Shown: positions 1 through 7,637 of the stretch, in pieces
Numbering within the stretch: the stretch's first letter is position 1
Layout: every line of letters begins with the position of its first letter
Translations under genes and position numbers: made by a program
Notes under the pieces: generated by a model
The model's input: only the letters and a program-made list of their open reading frames with translations
Told to the model about the DNA's origin: nothing
Databases searched by the model: none
From: Planctomycetota bacterium
GTDB taxonomy: Bacteria; Planctomycetota; PUPC01; JACPCR01
Length of the DNA stretch: 24,618 nt
Reading direction: 5' to 3'
Assembly: GCA_030740295.1 (NCBI GenBank)
Contig: JASLXP010000456.1
Location: 1 to 24,618 of the forward strand

Positions 1-663
1 CTCGGGCTATGGCAGTTTCAGCCAGGCAAAGAAGCTGCCGACAGTTCCGGCAACGGTCACAAGCTGCGATTACGCGGCAAGACGCGGGTTGTCAGCGATG
101 GCAAATTCGGTTCGTGCCTCGAATCGTTCGCCGCGGGCGAAGGCGAAAAGAACCACGCGGAAGGCGCTTTTGCCGTCAATATGCCCGCTCTCACTCCCAA
201 AGGCGCTTTCACCCTCGAGCTGTGGTTCAAACTCAGAACCGAAGCGGCCGAACACAAGCAGCTCATTCTTCTGGACAAAAAGTACTATCACTATGTCAAA
301 GATCTGCCCAAGGCGAATCACGATTACTGCCTCTTTCTCGAAGGCAAAGGCGCCAAACGAAAGCTGAAGGCATTTCTTGGTTTTGGAAAGGACTCTTCAT
401 GGTATCTGTCTGAGACAGTCTCACCCGAGGATGATCGCTGGTATCACGTCGCGTTCGCTTACGACGGCAAAGGGGGCGGCGTCTTTCAACTTGATGGCAA
501 GGAAGTAGGACGAGCCACCCACGAGGGCCGCGGCCCCGTCAGCGCAGGCCCTTACCATCTCTGCATTGGCGCGCGGCTCGGGAGCACACACATTGGATTC
601 CCCGGATTCATTGACCAGGTGAGAGTCATCGATGGTGTTTCATCACAGTTCAAGAAACAGTGA
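1..663 (+). CDS. LamG/concanavalin-like domain protein, 5' end outside window
   Basis: The frame is open from base 1 and ends at TGA 661-663, so only the C-terminal 220 residues are visible. They form one LamG (laminin-G / concanavalin A-like jelly-roll) domain, marked by LWQFQPG near the visible start, GAFTLELWFKL, RWYHVAFAYDG and GFPGFIDQVR at the end. The sequence aligns without large gaps to residues 48-265 of the next gene (roughly 60 percent identical by eye), but this protein stops straight after the LamG domain and has no catalytic part. In related secreted proteins this fold binds carbohydrate or mediates adhesion; no activity can be assigned here. It lies 16 nt upstream of its longer paralogue on the same strand, so the two are probably co-transcribed. 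By analogy with the paralogue, only about 50 residues including a signal peptide should be missing. A truncated duplicate and a genuine single-domain protein are both possible. Confidence 0.8.
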   Translation, partial: LGLWQFQPGKEAADSSGNGHKLRLRGKTRVVSDGKFGSCLESFAAGEGEKNHAEGAFAVNMPALTPKGAFTLELWFKLRTEAAEHKQLILLDKKYYHYVKDLPKANHDYCLFLEGKGAKRKLKAFLGFGKDSSWYLSETVSPEDDRWYHVAFAYDGKGGGVFQLDGKEVGRATHEGRGPVSAGPYHLCIGARLGSTHIGFPGFIDQVRVIDGVSSQFKKQ

Positions 664-679
664 GATAGATGGAGCAGAC

Positions 680-3600
680 ATGAAGGTTTCCGCTGAAAAG
701 ACTTCGCATTCGCCCGTCGCTGCATTGGCGATAGGTCTCATCATTTCCGGGTTCGTCTTCGCGGAAGAGCAGCCCTGGCAGAAGCTCTACACTGGCAAAG
801 AGGCAGTCGGCAATCACGTGATTGGGCTCTGGCAGTTTCAGCCCGGCAAGGAGGCCGAGGACAGCTCCGGCAATGGGCACAAGCTCACACTGCGTGGCAA
901 ATCCCGCTTTGTCGAAGGAGGGAAATTCGGTTCGTGCCTGGAATCCTTCGACGCGGGCACAGGGAAGGAGAATCATGCGGAGGGAGCATCCGTGGCGGAC
1001 AAGCCGCAGTTATCGCCCAAGGGAGCATTCACGCTGGAGGCGTGGTTCCAACTCAGGCCGGAAGCATCGACCATCCGAAATCTCTTTCTGATCGACAAGA
1101 AGTATGTCAACTATACCAGGGCCACCCCGCAGTTTAATCGTGATTACTGCTTTTACCTCGACAAGGTTGGCAACAAACGCCGGTTGACTGCCCATCTGGG
1201 CTACGAAAAGGACTCGGCCTTTTATCGATCTAAAACGGTGGCCCTGGAGGACGGCCGCTGGTATTACGCGGCCTTTGCTTACGATGGCCGCGGGATGGGA
1301 AGATTCTTCCTGGATGGCCAGGCCATAGGAAGGATTATCCACAAAGGCCGCGGACCCGTGAGCCCGGGGCCTTATCCGGTTTGCATTGGCGCCAGGGTTG
1401 GCAGCACGCATGTAGGGTTTCCAGGTTTTATCGATCAGGTGCGGATCACGAACGGGATCGCCTCTCATTTCCAGGGCGGGATCGAGGCGTCTACCGCGGC
1501 CGGGCGCGCGGTCTTTGTCCGAATGGAAAAGGATGCCAAGGTCGCCCTCACGCTGTTCAACGACACCGGAAAGAAACTTGACGGCGGCACTGCTGATGTC
1601 GAATTGGCTGGAGGCAATTGGAGTTTCCCCATTACAGAGGTCCCCCCGAGCGGCTCGCATCTGATCAGCCTGCCTATCGATACCTCGGCCCGGCCTGGCA
1701 AGTATCAGATGAAGGTGACCATCTCAGCAAACGGCGGGGAGCAGGTACTCAGATCCGAACAGCAAATTCCGATCACGATTGTGCCGCGCCCCCTGCCCAA
1801 CCAGATGCCGGTGGTGATGTGGGGCGGTGGGGATATCCATCGGCTCAAAGAGCTCGGTTTTACTCATCAACTTACCTGGCTGATCGATTACAACCGTGTG
1901 TTGGAAGCCGGCCAGCCGGTCGATCTCTGGTCTTCCGATCTAGGGGAAAGACTCGACATGTATCTGGCCAACGGATTCGGCGCGCTGGCGAATCTCTATC
2001 CTGCCAGATGGATGGGCCGTAAGAAGGACCTGGTCGAAAAATACGAACGTGTAGATCGGGGCGGCCAGCGATACGGCAAAGATGATGTCTGCGGAAATTT
2101 TCCGGAGGTCCGACAGTTTTCGTACAATGTCGGGGCATCCGTCGCGCAGTCGTTCGGACAGTATCCCGCCCTTTCCGGTGCGCTCATCCATTCAGAAATT
2201 CGCGGGCACACCGCGCTCTGTTTCCACAAGCATGACAAAGAGGCATATCGTAAGGCTTCCGGTTTGAGCATCCCGGCCGAGCTTCCGGGCAAGACGGGCC
2301 GATCGTACATCAAGGTGAAGGGCTTCCCGCTCAAGCGGATCATTCCTGATGATGATCCTCTTCTCACCTATCTCGGCTGGTTCTGGAAGGAAGGCGATGG
2401 CTGGAACGAACAGCATTCTCAAGTCAGCCGCGGCCTGCACTCGACGGGGCGCGACGACATCTTCACCTGGTACGATCCCGCGGTGCGCGTACCGAGCCGT
2501 TGGGGAAGCGGAGGCGAGGTCGACGTAATTTCTCAGTGGACCTATTCCTATCCCGACCCGATCAAAATCGGCGAGTCTACCGACGAGCTCTTCGCCATGG
2601 CCGCCGGCCGTCCCGGACAGAAAGTCATGAAGATGACCCAGATTATCTGGTACCGCACGGGCACGACAGGCGATGTGCCTGAGGATGAAAGCAAACGCGC
2701 TCAATGGGAGAAGGACAAGCCTGACGCAAAATTCGTCACCATCGCGCCGGACCATTTACGTGAAGCTTTCTGGAGCAAAATCTCCCGCCCCATTCGCGGG
2801 ATTATGTATCACGGACACACTTCGCTCCTTGAGGTCAAAGGCAACACGCACGGCTACCGATTCACCAATCCCAGAACACAGCACGTGCTTGCAGAGCTCA
2901 CGAGAGATGTTGTCCGCCCGCTCGGGCCGACGCTGCTGCAGGTGCCGGATCGGAAGGCCGACGTGGGCATCCTCCAGAGCTTCAGCTCGCAGATGTATGC
3001 CGGCCGCGGCTCATGGGGATGGAGCCATCAGTGGGATGCAGACGTGCACCTGGTTCTGCAATACGCGCAACTGCAGCCCCGCATCCTTTACGAAGAGACG
3101 GTCGTCCGAGACGGCCTGGACGGCCTTAAGGTGCTGGTCATGGCCAACTGCGATGTCCTGCCTGAAAGCGTCGCAGCCAAGGTAATGGAGTTTCAACGCA
3201 ACGGCGGCCTAATCATCGGCGACGAAAGGCTCGCGCCCGGAATCACCCCCGACATCCTCGTGCCCAGCTACAAGCGCATCAACAAGCCAGTCGAGGACAA
3301 ATCCGCACTTCAGTCCCGTGCGGTAGCTCTCCGTGCTGAACTCGACGAGTTTTACGAGCGGTATGGAGAGTCCTCGAGCCCTGACGTTATCGTTCGCTTC
3401 CGCCGGCATGGCAGCACGGACTACCTCTTCGCTCTGAACGACAGACGCACCTTCGGCGATTATGTTGGCCACCATGGCAAAGTGATGGAGAAGGGATTGC
3501 CAAGTGAGGCCAGGCTTTCAGTGCGGCGTAAAAAGGGTTACGTGTACGACCTGGTCGCTCACAAGAGAGTGAAGACCAACTCCAAGGATGGCGATCTGGT

Positions 3601-3955
3601 TTTCGATGCATCCTTTGGTCCTGGAGGCGGCCATCTTTACATGATCACAGACGCACCCATCAAGAGAGTGAAGATTGATAAACCTGATGTGGGAGCAAGA
3701 GGGAAAAGTGCGCGGATCAAGATTCAAGTTGCATCGTCATTCGGCCGCGATCTGGAAGGTGTCATCCCGGTTGAAGTGAAGATCGTGGACTCGCAGGGGC
3801 GGCCCGCTGAGCCCAGCGGTTTCTACGGCGCGTTAAACGGCAGCCTGAATATCGAGTTGGTCCTGGCGAAGAATGATCTGCCCGGGAATTGGAAAGTATC
3901 CGTGCAGGAACTTGCCTCTGGCGAAAGTAAAGAAGCCGGATTCAGAGTGGAGTGA
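680..3955 (+). CDS. secreted LamG plus glycoside-hydrolase-like protein (1091 aa)
   Basis: The start at 680 is chosen over the in-frame ATG at 632 because GGAG lies 5 nt upstream (671-674) and because residues 1-28 then form a signal peptide (basic N-end, hydrophobic core AALAIGLIISGFVF, cleavage near A28). Domains, rough positions: LamG 48-265; beta-sandwich/Ig-like 270-372 (ends QIPITIVPRP); a TIM-barrel-like region 375-745 beginning VVMWGGGDIHRLKELGF; a class I glutamine-amidotransferase-like fold 758-860 (ADVGILQSFS ... DGLKVLVMANCDVLP ... NGGLIIGDE), which resembles the trimerisation domain following the barrel in GH42-type beta-galactosidases; and a C-terminal beta region. E506 in the HSEIR motif sits where clan GH-A enzymes carry the acid/base, but this is inference and the nucleophile was not identified. 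Likely an exported polysaccharide-acting enzyme; substrate unknown. The exact GH family is not recognised. Confidence 0.8.
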   Translation: MKVSAEKTSHSPVAALAIGLIISGFVFAEEQPWQKLYTGKEAVGNHVIGLWQFQPGKEAEDSSGNGHKLTLRGKSRFVEGGKFGSCLESFDAGTGKENHAEGASVADKPQLSPKGAFTLEAWFQLRPEASTIRNLFLIDKKYVNYTRATPQFNRDYCFYLDKVGNKRRLTAHLGYEKDSAFYRSKTVALEDGRWYYAAFAYDGRGMGRFFLDGQAIGRIIHKGRGPVSPGPYPVCIGARVGSTHVGFPGFIDQVRITNGIASHFQGGIEASTAAGRAVFVRMEKDAKVALTLFNDTGKKLDGGTADVELAGGNWSFPITEVPPSGSHLISLPIDTSARPGKYQMKVTISANGGEQVLRSEQQIPITIVPRPLPNQMPVVMWGGGDIHRLKELGFTHQLTWLIDYNRVLEAGQPVDLWSSDLGERLDMYLANGFGALANLYPARWMGRKKDLVEKYERVDRGGQRYGKDDVCGNFPEVRQFSYNVGASVAQSFGQYPALSGALIHSEIRGHTALCFHKHDKEAYRKASGLSIPAELPGKTGRSYIKVKGFPLKRIIPDDDPLLTYLGWFWKEGDGWNEQHSQVSRGLHSTGRDDIFTWYDPAVRVPSRWGSGGEVDVISQWTYSYPDPIKIGESTDELFAMAAGRPGQKVMKMTQIIWYRTGTTGDVPEDESKRAQWEKDKPDAKFVTIAPDHLREAFWSKISRPIRGIMYHGHTSLLEVKGNTHGYRFTNPRTQHVLAELTRDVVRPLGPTLLQVPDRKADVGILQSFSSQMYAGRGSWGWSHQWDADVHLVLQYAQLQPRILYEETVVRDGLDGLKVLVMANCDVLPESVAAKVMEFQRNGGLIIGDERLAPGITPDILVPSYKRINKPVEDKSALQSRAVALRAELDEFYERYGESSSPDVIVRFRRHGSTDYLFALNDRRTFGDYVGHHGKVMEKGLPSEARLSVRRKKGYVYDLVAHKRVKTNSKDGDLVFDASFGPGGGHLYMITDAPIKRVKIDKPDVGARGKSARIKIQVASSFGRDLEGVIPVEVKIVDSQGRPAEPSGFYGALNGSLNIELVLAKNDLPGNWKVSVQELASGESKEAGFRVE

Positions 3956-3990
3956 ATTGGGGGGCAGTGATGGGTAGCCACGATTCTTGA

Positions 3991-4044
3991 CTTCTGTTCT
4001 CAGATGCGCGACAGAAGCCATACTGTTTATGGCGCAAGATGCGC
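3991..4044 (+). other. three consecutive stem-loops (structured RNA candidate)
   Basis: Three perfect inverted repeats lie end to end: CTTCTGT (3991-3997) with ACAGAAG (4011-4017); CCATA (4018-4022) with TATGG (4028-4032), loop CTGTT; and GCGCA (4032-4036) with TGCGC (4040-4044), loop AGA. The octamer AGATGCGC occurs both in the first loop and in the third hairpin, so alternative pairings are possible. No T-tract follows, so this is not a classical intrinsic terminator. It begins 35 nt after the glycosidase-like gene and ends 46 nt before a TTG-initiated small ORF, so it may be a 3' end/processing structure or the leader of that ORF. Confidence 0.5.
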
Positions 4045-4090
4045 ATGATGTTTGCCAGGACGGCACACATATCCAACAGGGGAAAATACC

Positions 4091-4210
4091 TTGGGTGGAA
4101 TTGGCCCTTTTGAACTGATCATTGTCGCCGCCCTCGCCCTTGCGATGCTGGGTGTGGGTGCCGTTGTGGTGACCCTGATTCTTCGCCATATTCACAAGTC
4201 AGGAGACTGA
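4091..4210 (+). CDS. 39-aa single-span membrane peptide, TTG start
   Basis: TTG at 4091 is preceded by AGGGGA (4078-4083) at 7-nt spacing, a good ribosome-binding site, and the frame ends at TGA 4208-4210. The peptide begins GGIGPFELIIV after the initiator, continues as one hydrophobic helix to about residue 31 and ends in a short polar tail RHIHKSGD. The GPxELII opening resembles the N-terminus of TatA-like and other small membrane proteins, but the FG hinge and amphipathic helix of TatA are missing, so a TatA role is not supported. Small hydrophobic peptides behind structured RNA can also be type I toxins; that is only an analogy. The next gene starts 165 nt downstream on the same strand. 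Confidence 0.55.
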   Translation: MGGIGPFELIIVAALALAMLGVGAVVVTLILRHIHKSGD

Positions 4211-4375
4211 GCCCGTTGGAAGACGCGAAGTGCTATCGTGCCGTGGCTGGGTTACGGGTTCGAGGGGGCCTCGCAGCCGCCCAAAGGCGTGCCGTCGTTG
4301 ACGCTCAACTCCCAACTCGTTAGCATTTTCAACCCGTTACAGAATCACAGACACACTGGCCAAAGGGATATTCCC

Positions 4376-4768
4376 ATGGGACAAGCGCAGCAGGAACGGC
4401 GAGATTTCGAGCGTGTCAGAGGCGCACTGACCGTCCACTACAAACTTGAAAGCGTTTCAGAATTAGGGGTAGCGGATGAGCCTCTGCAGGGCGTGACTGA
4501 AGATATCAATCCCCGAGGCATCCTTCTCAGAGGCAGTCTGCCTTCGCTCGATCTTGTCGTGCCGCTCCTTACGCAGAAGGTTCTGCTCACCATCGAGATC
4601 GTGATCCCGAAACCGCAGACGGTAATCAAAGCCCTGGCCGCGGTTCGCTGGGTGGAAGAGGTCGAGGAAGAAGGGAATCAATGTGCCATGGGATTGCATT
4701 TCAACGAAATCGGCGCGGATGACCGGCAGAAGCTCTTCGAATTTCTGGTGTGGCAGCGGCAAAGCTAG
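4376..4768 (+). CDS. PilZ domain protein (130 aa)
   Basis: PilZ domains bind cyclic di-GMP. The two signature elements are visible: an RxxxR motif at R9-R13 (RRDFER) and a D/NxSxxG-type motif at 43-48 reading DINPRG, where Asn replaces the usual Ser. The remainder (VLLTIEIVIPKPQTVIKALAAVRWVEE ... AMGLHFNEI) fits the PilZ beta-barrel and its C-terminal strand GxxF. It is a stand-alone domain of typical length. The start at 4376 is preferred over an in-frame ATG at 4238 because AAAGGGA (4363-4369) sits just upstream and because the extra 46 residues look non-coding. The next gene begins 25 nt after the stop, so the two are likely co-transcribed. Binding of c-di-GMP is probable but the Ser-to-Asn change leaves some doubt. 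Confidence 0.8.
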   Translation: MGQAQQERRDFERVRGALTVHYKLESVSELGVADEPLQGVTEDINPRGILLRGSLPSLDLVVPLLTQKVLLTIEIVIPKPQTVIKALAAVRWVEEVEEEGNQCAMGLHFNEIGADDRQKLFEFLVWQRQS

Positions 4769-4793
4769 TGAATTCGCGAAGGCTTTCCTACAA

Positions 4794-5573
4794 ATGATCG
4801 GTCTTCTGGCTGCTTTTAAGGAAGAGGTGGGAGGAGTCCTTTCGGACCTTCGCGGTAAGACCGTCAGTAAACAGGGGGAGGCAATCTTCCATCGCGGACG
4901 CCACTTGGGGAAACACGATCTGGTCGTGGCTATTTCCGGCCCTGGTATGCAGCGCGCGCTGGAGACCTCCGAGCATCTCATCAAGGAATTTCGGCCAATC
5001 CTTGTCTTATCGACAGGAAGCTGTGGTGGCATCTCTGCGGACCTCAAAACCGGCAACCTGGTCATTCCCCATTCGGTGCAATACCTGTCCCTGCATCAGC
5101 CTGATCCGATGCCGTATCCTGCCGTTGAGATGGATTCTGAGCTCGCACAAAGCCTGATCCTCGCGCGTAACCGGTGCGGAGTTCTGGGCCGGGAGGGACT
5201 GCTCCTGACAACAGACAGAATCGTCCGCACTGCCGATGAAAAGCGCGCCATTATGGACATCCCGGAATCCACCGCGGTTGACATGGAATCCGCCGCGGTA
5301 GCGAGTGCAGCCCAGGACCACGGGGTGCCCTTCGGCATCGTCCGCGCGGTTTCCGATCCGGCATGGGAAGGCCTGGTGGTTGATTACGAAAAAATGCTCA
5401 AAGGAAAAACGACCGCTACTCCACTCGATGTGCTCGGCTATCTTGCGACGCATCCCTGGCAAACAGGAGCATTTGTCAAAGACGTAAAAAGAGTGTTCCA
5501 CGCATCCGCGGTGCTGAAGACATACTATCGCTCTTTCTTCGATCAGCAGACGATGCAGATGGAGAAGGGCTGA
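4794..5573 (+). CDS. nucleoside phosphorylase superfamily, MTA/SAH nucleosidase-like (259 aa)
   Basis: Start MIGLLAAFKEEVG matches the N-terminus of 5'-methylthioadenosine/S-adenosylhomocysteine nucleosidases, including the early Glu (E10/E11). The central glycine motif STGSCGGI (73-80), the purine/ribose loop VDMESAAVA (162-170, E165) and AVSDPA (185-190, D188) are all present, giving the three acidic residues expected of MTAN-type enzymes. Family members hydrolyse the N-glycosidic bond of MTA, SAH or futalosine, or act in hopanoid synthesis as HpnG-type phosphorylases; which substrate applies here cannot be told from sequence. The C-terminal 60 residues after DYEKML are longer than in short MTANs. 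The protein is cytosolic with no signal peptide. It follows the PilZ gene by 25 nt and converges on the M14 gene with an 81-nt gap in which no terminator is visible. An upstream in-frame ATG at 4683 lies inside the PilZ gene and was rejected. Confidence 0.8.
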   Translation: MIGLLAAFKEEVGGVLSDLRGKTVSKQGEAIFHRGRHLGKHDLVVAISGPGMQRALETSEHLIKEFRPILVLSTGSCGGISADLKTGNLVIPHSVQYLSLHQPDPMPYPAVEMDSELAQSLILARNRCGVLGREGLLLTTDRIVRTADEKRAIMDIPESTAVDMESAAVASAAQDHGVPFGIVRAVSDPAWEGLVVDYEKMLKGKTTATPLDVLGYLATHPWQTGAFVKDVKRVFHASAVLKTYYRSFFDQQTMQMEKG

Positions 5574-5654
5574 TGGCTAATAGTAGTATGAGGAATGGTG
5601 AAGTATTCAGATGGCTGAAAGATGAGGAAGAGGAACGGGCCGGCTGCCTGTAGA

Positions 5655-6758
5655 TCACTTCCACTTTGGATCCGCTGGCCGGAATCGATAGTGCCCTCCA
5701 AATGCCGCGACTTCGTGCAGAGCCGTAAGCCCGATATCCAGAATATCGTTATGGTTATCCGGAAGATTCTGCCAGCCGCAGGGGTACTCGATGAGTAAAG
5801 GCACTGCGCCGCACGCGTGATACACCGCATCGCTCTGGTAATAGGAATCACCGCAGTAGGATTTTGGCGATTTGGGTACCCGGAACTTTGGGAAACCCCT
5901 TTTCGCACACGCGCTGCCGGCGATCGCGGCAAATTGGTCGATGCGCTGTTTCACATGATCCGGCACGAACGCGCTCGGCGGTTGGATCAGGCTGCCGTTG
6001 TCCGTGTGCGAGAGGATGACGCAGTCCGGCATTTCACGGCGACAGTAGCGAAGGAGCGCGGTGGTCTCGGGCTGGCAATCGCCGGCCAGGGGGCCGTCAT
6101 AAACGAGGTTGTATCCGTCATCGTTATAGTAAGTGCCGAGAATTTCCATCTCATCAACGGGAATTGGAAACTGAAGTTTTGAACTCGGCCACTGGAGTAT
6201 CTCGCCGTCTCTGTTTCGGCCCTGCGAGATCATGCTGTAGTACTTCGGATTGCAGTTTATCCACTGGATATGATCGAGTGCGCGTTCACGGCCATCGACG
6301 TTCAGGGTCGGAATGATGAGAAAGCGATGCTGCCGCGCGGCTTTCGCAATCTCCGGCTGTTTTCGGCCTCGGAGGTCCTTGCCCTTGACGAGGATGTTCA
6401 ACAGGTTCAGAGCGGCGACTGTCCCTTCGAATTCTGTCCCGTGCGCAGCACCTACGAAGAGCCATACCTGCCTCTTGCGTTCACCTTTGCCAAAGAATGT
6501 GGATAAGTCGCCCCCGGCGATCGCCGATCCCAGGCTGTCGCAGGTCCGGCCGGGCAACATTTCCCGTGCGCCCCATGAAGCCGCGTAGATGGGCCGGCCC
6601 CCCGCCGTCTGGCCGATGTCCTCGACATCTACTCCTTTGAGGGATTCGCAGAACTCACGAATCTGGTCCGGTTGGGTCAACCACCATTTTGGGGCCCTGG
6701 TTACATCGATTCCGGGTCGGGGCCTAGGAGGTTTTCGTTTTCTGCTTTTCTTGCTCAT
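5655..6758 (-). CDS. M14-family zinc carboxypeptidase-like protein (367 aa)
   Basis: The zinc-binding set of metallocarboxypeptidases is visible: HGTE (H106, E109), the third ligand H251 in ILSHTDNG, the substrate-binding region NVDGRER (153-159) and the likely catalytic Glu E324 in LLIEYPCG. Family members remove C-terminal residues or cleave peptidoglycan-type peptides. The N-terminus (SKKSRKRKPPRPRPG) is strongly basic and has no hydrophobic core, so this looks cytoplasmic, unlike many secreted M14 enzymes. The start codon at 6758 has no clear Shine-Dalgarno. The preceding 249 bases hold two inverted repeats. The gene stands alone on its strand, converging with the phosphorylase and divergent from the DUF1080 gene, so context gives no substrate. 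Confidence 0.85.
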   Translation of the reverse strand: MSKKSRKRKPPRPRPGIDVTRAPKWWLTQPDQIREFCESLKGVDVEDIGQTAGGRPIYAASWGAREMLPGRTCDSLGSAIAGGDLSTFFGKGERKRQVWLFVGAAHGTEFEGTVAALNLLNILVKGKDLRGRKQPEIAKAARQHRFLIIPTLNVDGRERALDHIQWINCNPKYYSMISQGRNRDGEILQWPSSKLQFPIPVDEMEILGTYYNDDGYNLVYDGPLAGDCQPETTALLRYCRREMPDCVILSHTDNGSLIQPPSAFVPDHVKQRIDQFAAIAGSACAKRGFPKFRVPKSPKSYCGDSYYQSDAVYHACGAVPLLIEYPCGWQNLPDNHNDILDIGLTALHEVAAFGGHYRFRPADPKWK

Positions 6759-6787
6759 GGAAGATGGAATGCTGGAGTGATGAAATA

Positions 6788-6804
6788 TCGGAGCAATGCT
6801 CCGA
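6788..6804. repeat. short perfect hairpin, TCGGAGC arms
   Basis: TCGGAGC and GCTCCGA flank AAT, a 7-bp perfect stem with a 3-nt loop. It lies in the promoter side of the M14 gene (start 6758) and 22 nt before the larger palindromic element. It could be an operator, part of the repeat unit, or an mRNA hairpin. Confidence 0.5.
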
Positions 6805-6825
6805 AGTCAGGCAGACGAACGAATC

Positions 6826-6902
6826 GTAGGATGGGCGTCCCGCGCGTCCCGCCCGTCTTAAAGGGCTGACGATCTTCGAGACGGCCGGGACGGCCATCCT
6901 AC
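6826..6902. repeat. palindromic intergenic repeat (REP/MITE-like), GTAGGATGG ends
   Basis: The 77-bp element has perfect 9-bp terminal inverted repeats, GTAGGATGG (6826-6834) and CCATCCTAC (6894-6902). Inner arms also match: CGTCCCG and a following C/GCCGTCT on the left pair with AGACGGC and CGGGACGG on the right, with about 8 extra bases on the left that look like a doubled CGTCCCG unit. The centre, about 20 nt, is unpaired. It lies between divergent promoters. A matching GAATCGNAGGATGG segment recurs at 18512-18525, suggesting a dispersed family. Confidence 0.7.
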
Positions 6903-7007
6903 CATAGGGACCGCTCAGACGTTGGGGTCGTGAACTCGATACTGGCAGTTAGAATGCCTGCGCCAGCATCCTCCATCCCGTATCGAGTATCAACCCGGAG
7001 TACATCC

Positions 7008-7634
7008 ATGAATAATTTCATCCTCAGCTCAGCATTTTTCTTTGCCTGCCTCTCATTCTCATTCGCAGAGGACGCCGATGACGAAGGTTGGGTCAGCCTC
7101 TTTGACGGCAAGACGCTTGAGGGTTGGAAAGCGAGCGAGAACAAGAGCTCGTTTAGCGTTGTCGACGGTAAGATCATGGCGTATGGGCCGCGGAGTCATC
7201 TGTTTTACGTGGGAAAAATCAATGGTGGCAAATTCGAGAATTTTGAATGGAAGGCGGACGTGATGACTACCCGGGGCTCCAACTCCGGAATGTACTTTCA
7301 CACCGAATATCAGGAAAAAGGCTGGCCTCGTAAAGGCTATGAAGCGCAGGTCAATAACACGCACAGAGATCCTCGCAAAACGGCCAGTCTTTACGGAGTC
7401 AAAGACAACCATAAGGCGCCGGTCAAGGATGATGAATGGTTCACCCAGCACGTCATCGTCAACGGCAAACAGATCACGATTAAGGTGAACGGCAAGACGG
7501 TTGTGGATTTTACTGAACCGGAAGGCGTCACCGGCGGACGCAAGCTCTCGACGGGCACTTTTGCCTTCCAGGGCCACGATCCCAAGAGCAAAGTCTTTTA
7601 CAGGAACATTCTGGTGAAAGTGCTGCCCGAATGA
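7008..7634 (+). CDS. secreted DUF1080 / 3-keto-disaccharide hydrolase domain protein (208 aa)
   Basis: The start at 7008 is supported by GGAG (6997-7000) 7 nt upstream and by a clear signal peptide, MNNFILSSAFFFACLSFSFA, cleaved near residue 20. The mature protein begins with the hallmark GWVSLFDGKTLEGWK and keeps family features such as GNSGMYFHTEY-type sequence (here RGSNSGMYFHTE), GYEAQVNN and TGTFAFQGHDP near the end. This is the PF06439 concanavalin-like fold, whose characterised members hydrolyse 3-keto-glycosides; the family is highly expanded in Planctomycetota and Verrucomicrobiota. It is full length as a single-domain version, probably periplasmic. It is alone on its strand and its stop lies 3 nt from the stop of the convergent pseudouridine synthase gene. 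A longer in-frame start at 6930 was rejected because it would bury the signal peptide. Confidence 0.9.
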   Translation: MNNFILSSAFFFACLSFSFAEDADDEGWVSLFDGKTLEGWKASENKSSFSVVDGKIMAYGPRSHLFYVGKINGGKFENFEWKADVMTTRGSNSGMYFHTEYQEKGWPRKGYEAQVNNTHRDPRKTASLYGVKDNHKAPVKDDEWFTQHVIVNGKQITIKVNGKTVVDFTEPEGVTGGRKLSTGTFAFQGHDPKSKVFYRNILVKVLPE

Positions 7635-7637
7635 TCC

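Noticed and set aside
632..679. Start of the 1091-aa protein at 632
   Set aside because: It would overlap the upstream gene and bury the signal peptide; ATG 680 has GGAG at proper spacing.
3991..4044. Simple transcription terminator for the upstream gene
   Set aside because: Three hairpins but no T-tract after any of them; kept as a structured region instead.
4253..4268. tRNA T-loop-like GGGTTCGAGGG
   Set aside because: The flanking bases do not form a T stem, and no acceptor or anticodon stem can be found.
4238..4375. Longer start for the PilZ protein at 4238
   Set aside because: The added 46 residues look non-coding; ATG 4376 has an AAAGGGA site just upstream.
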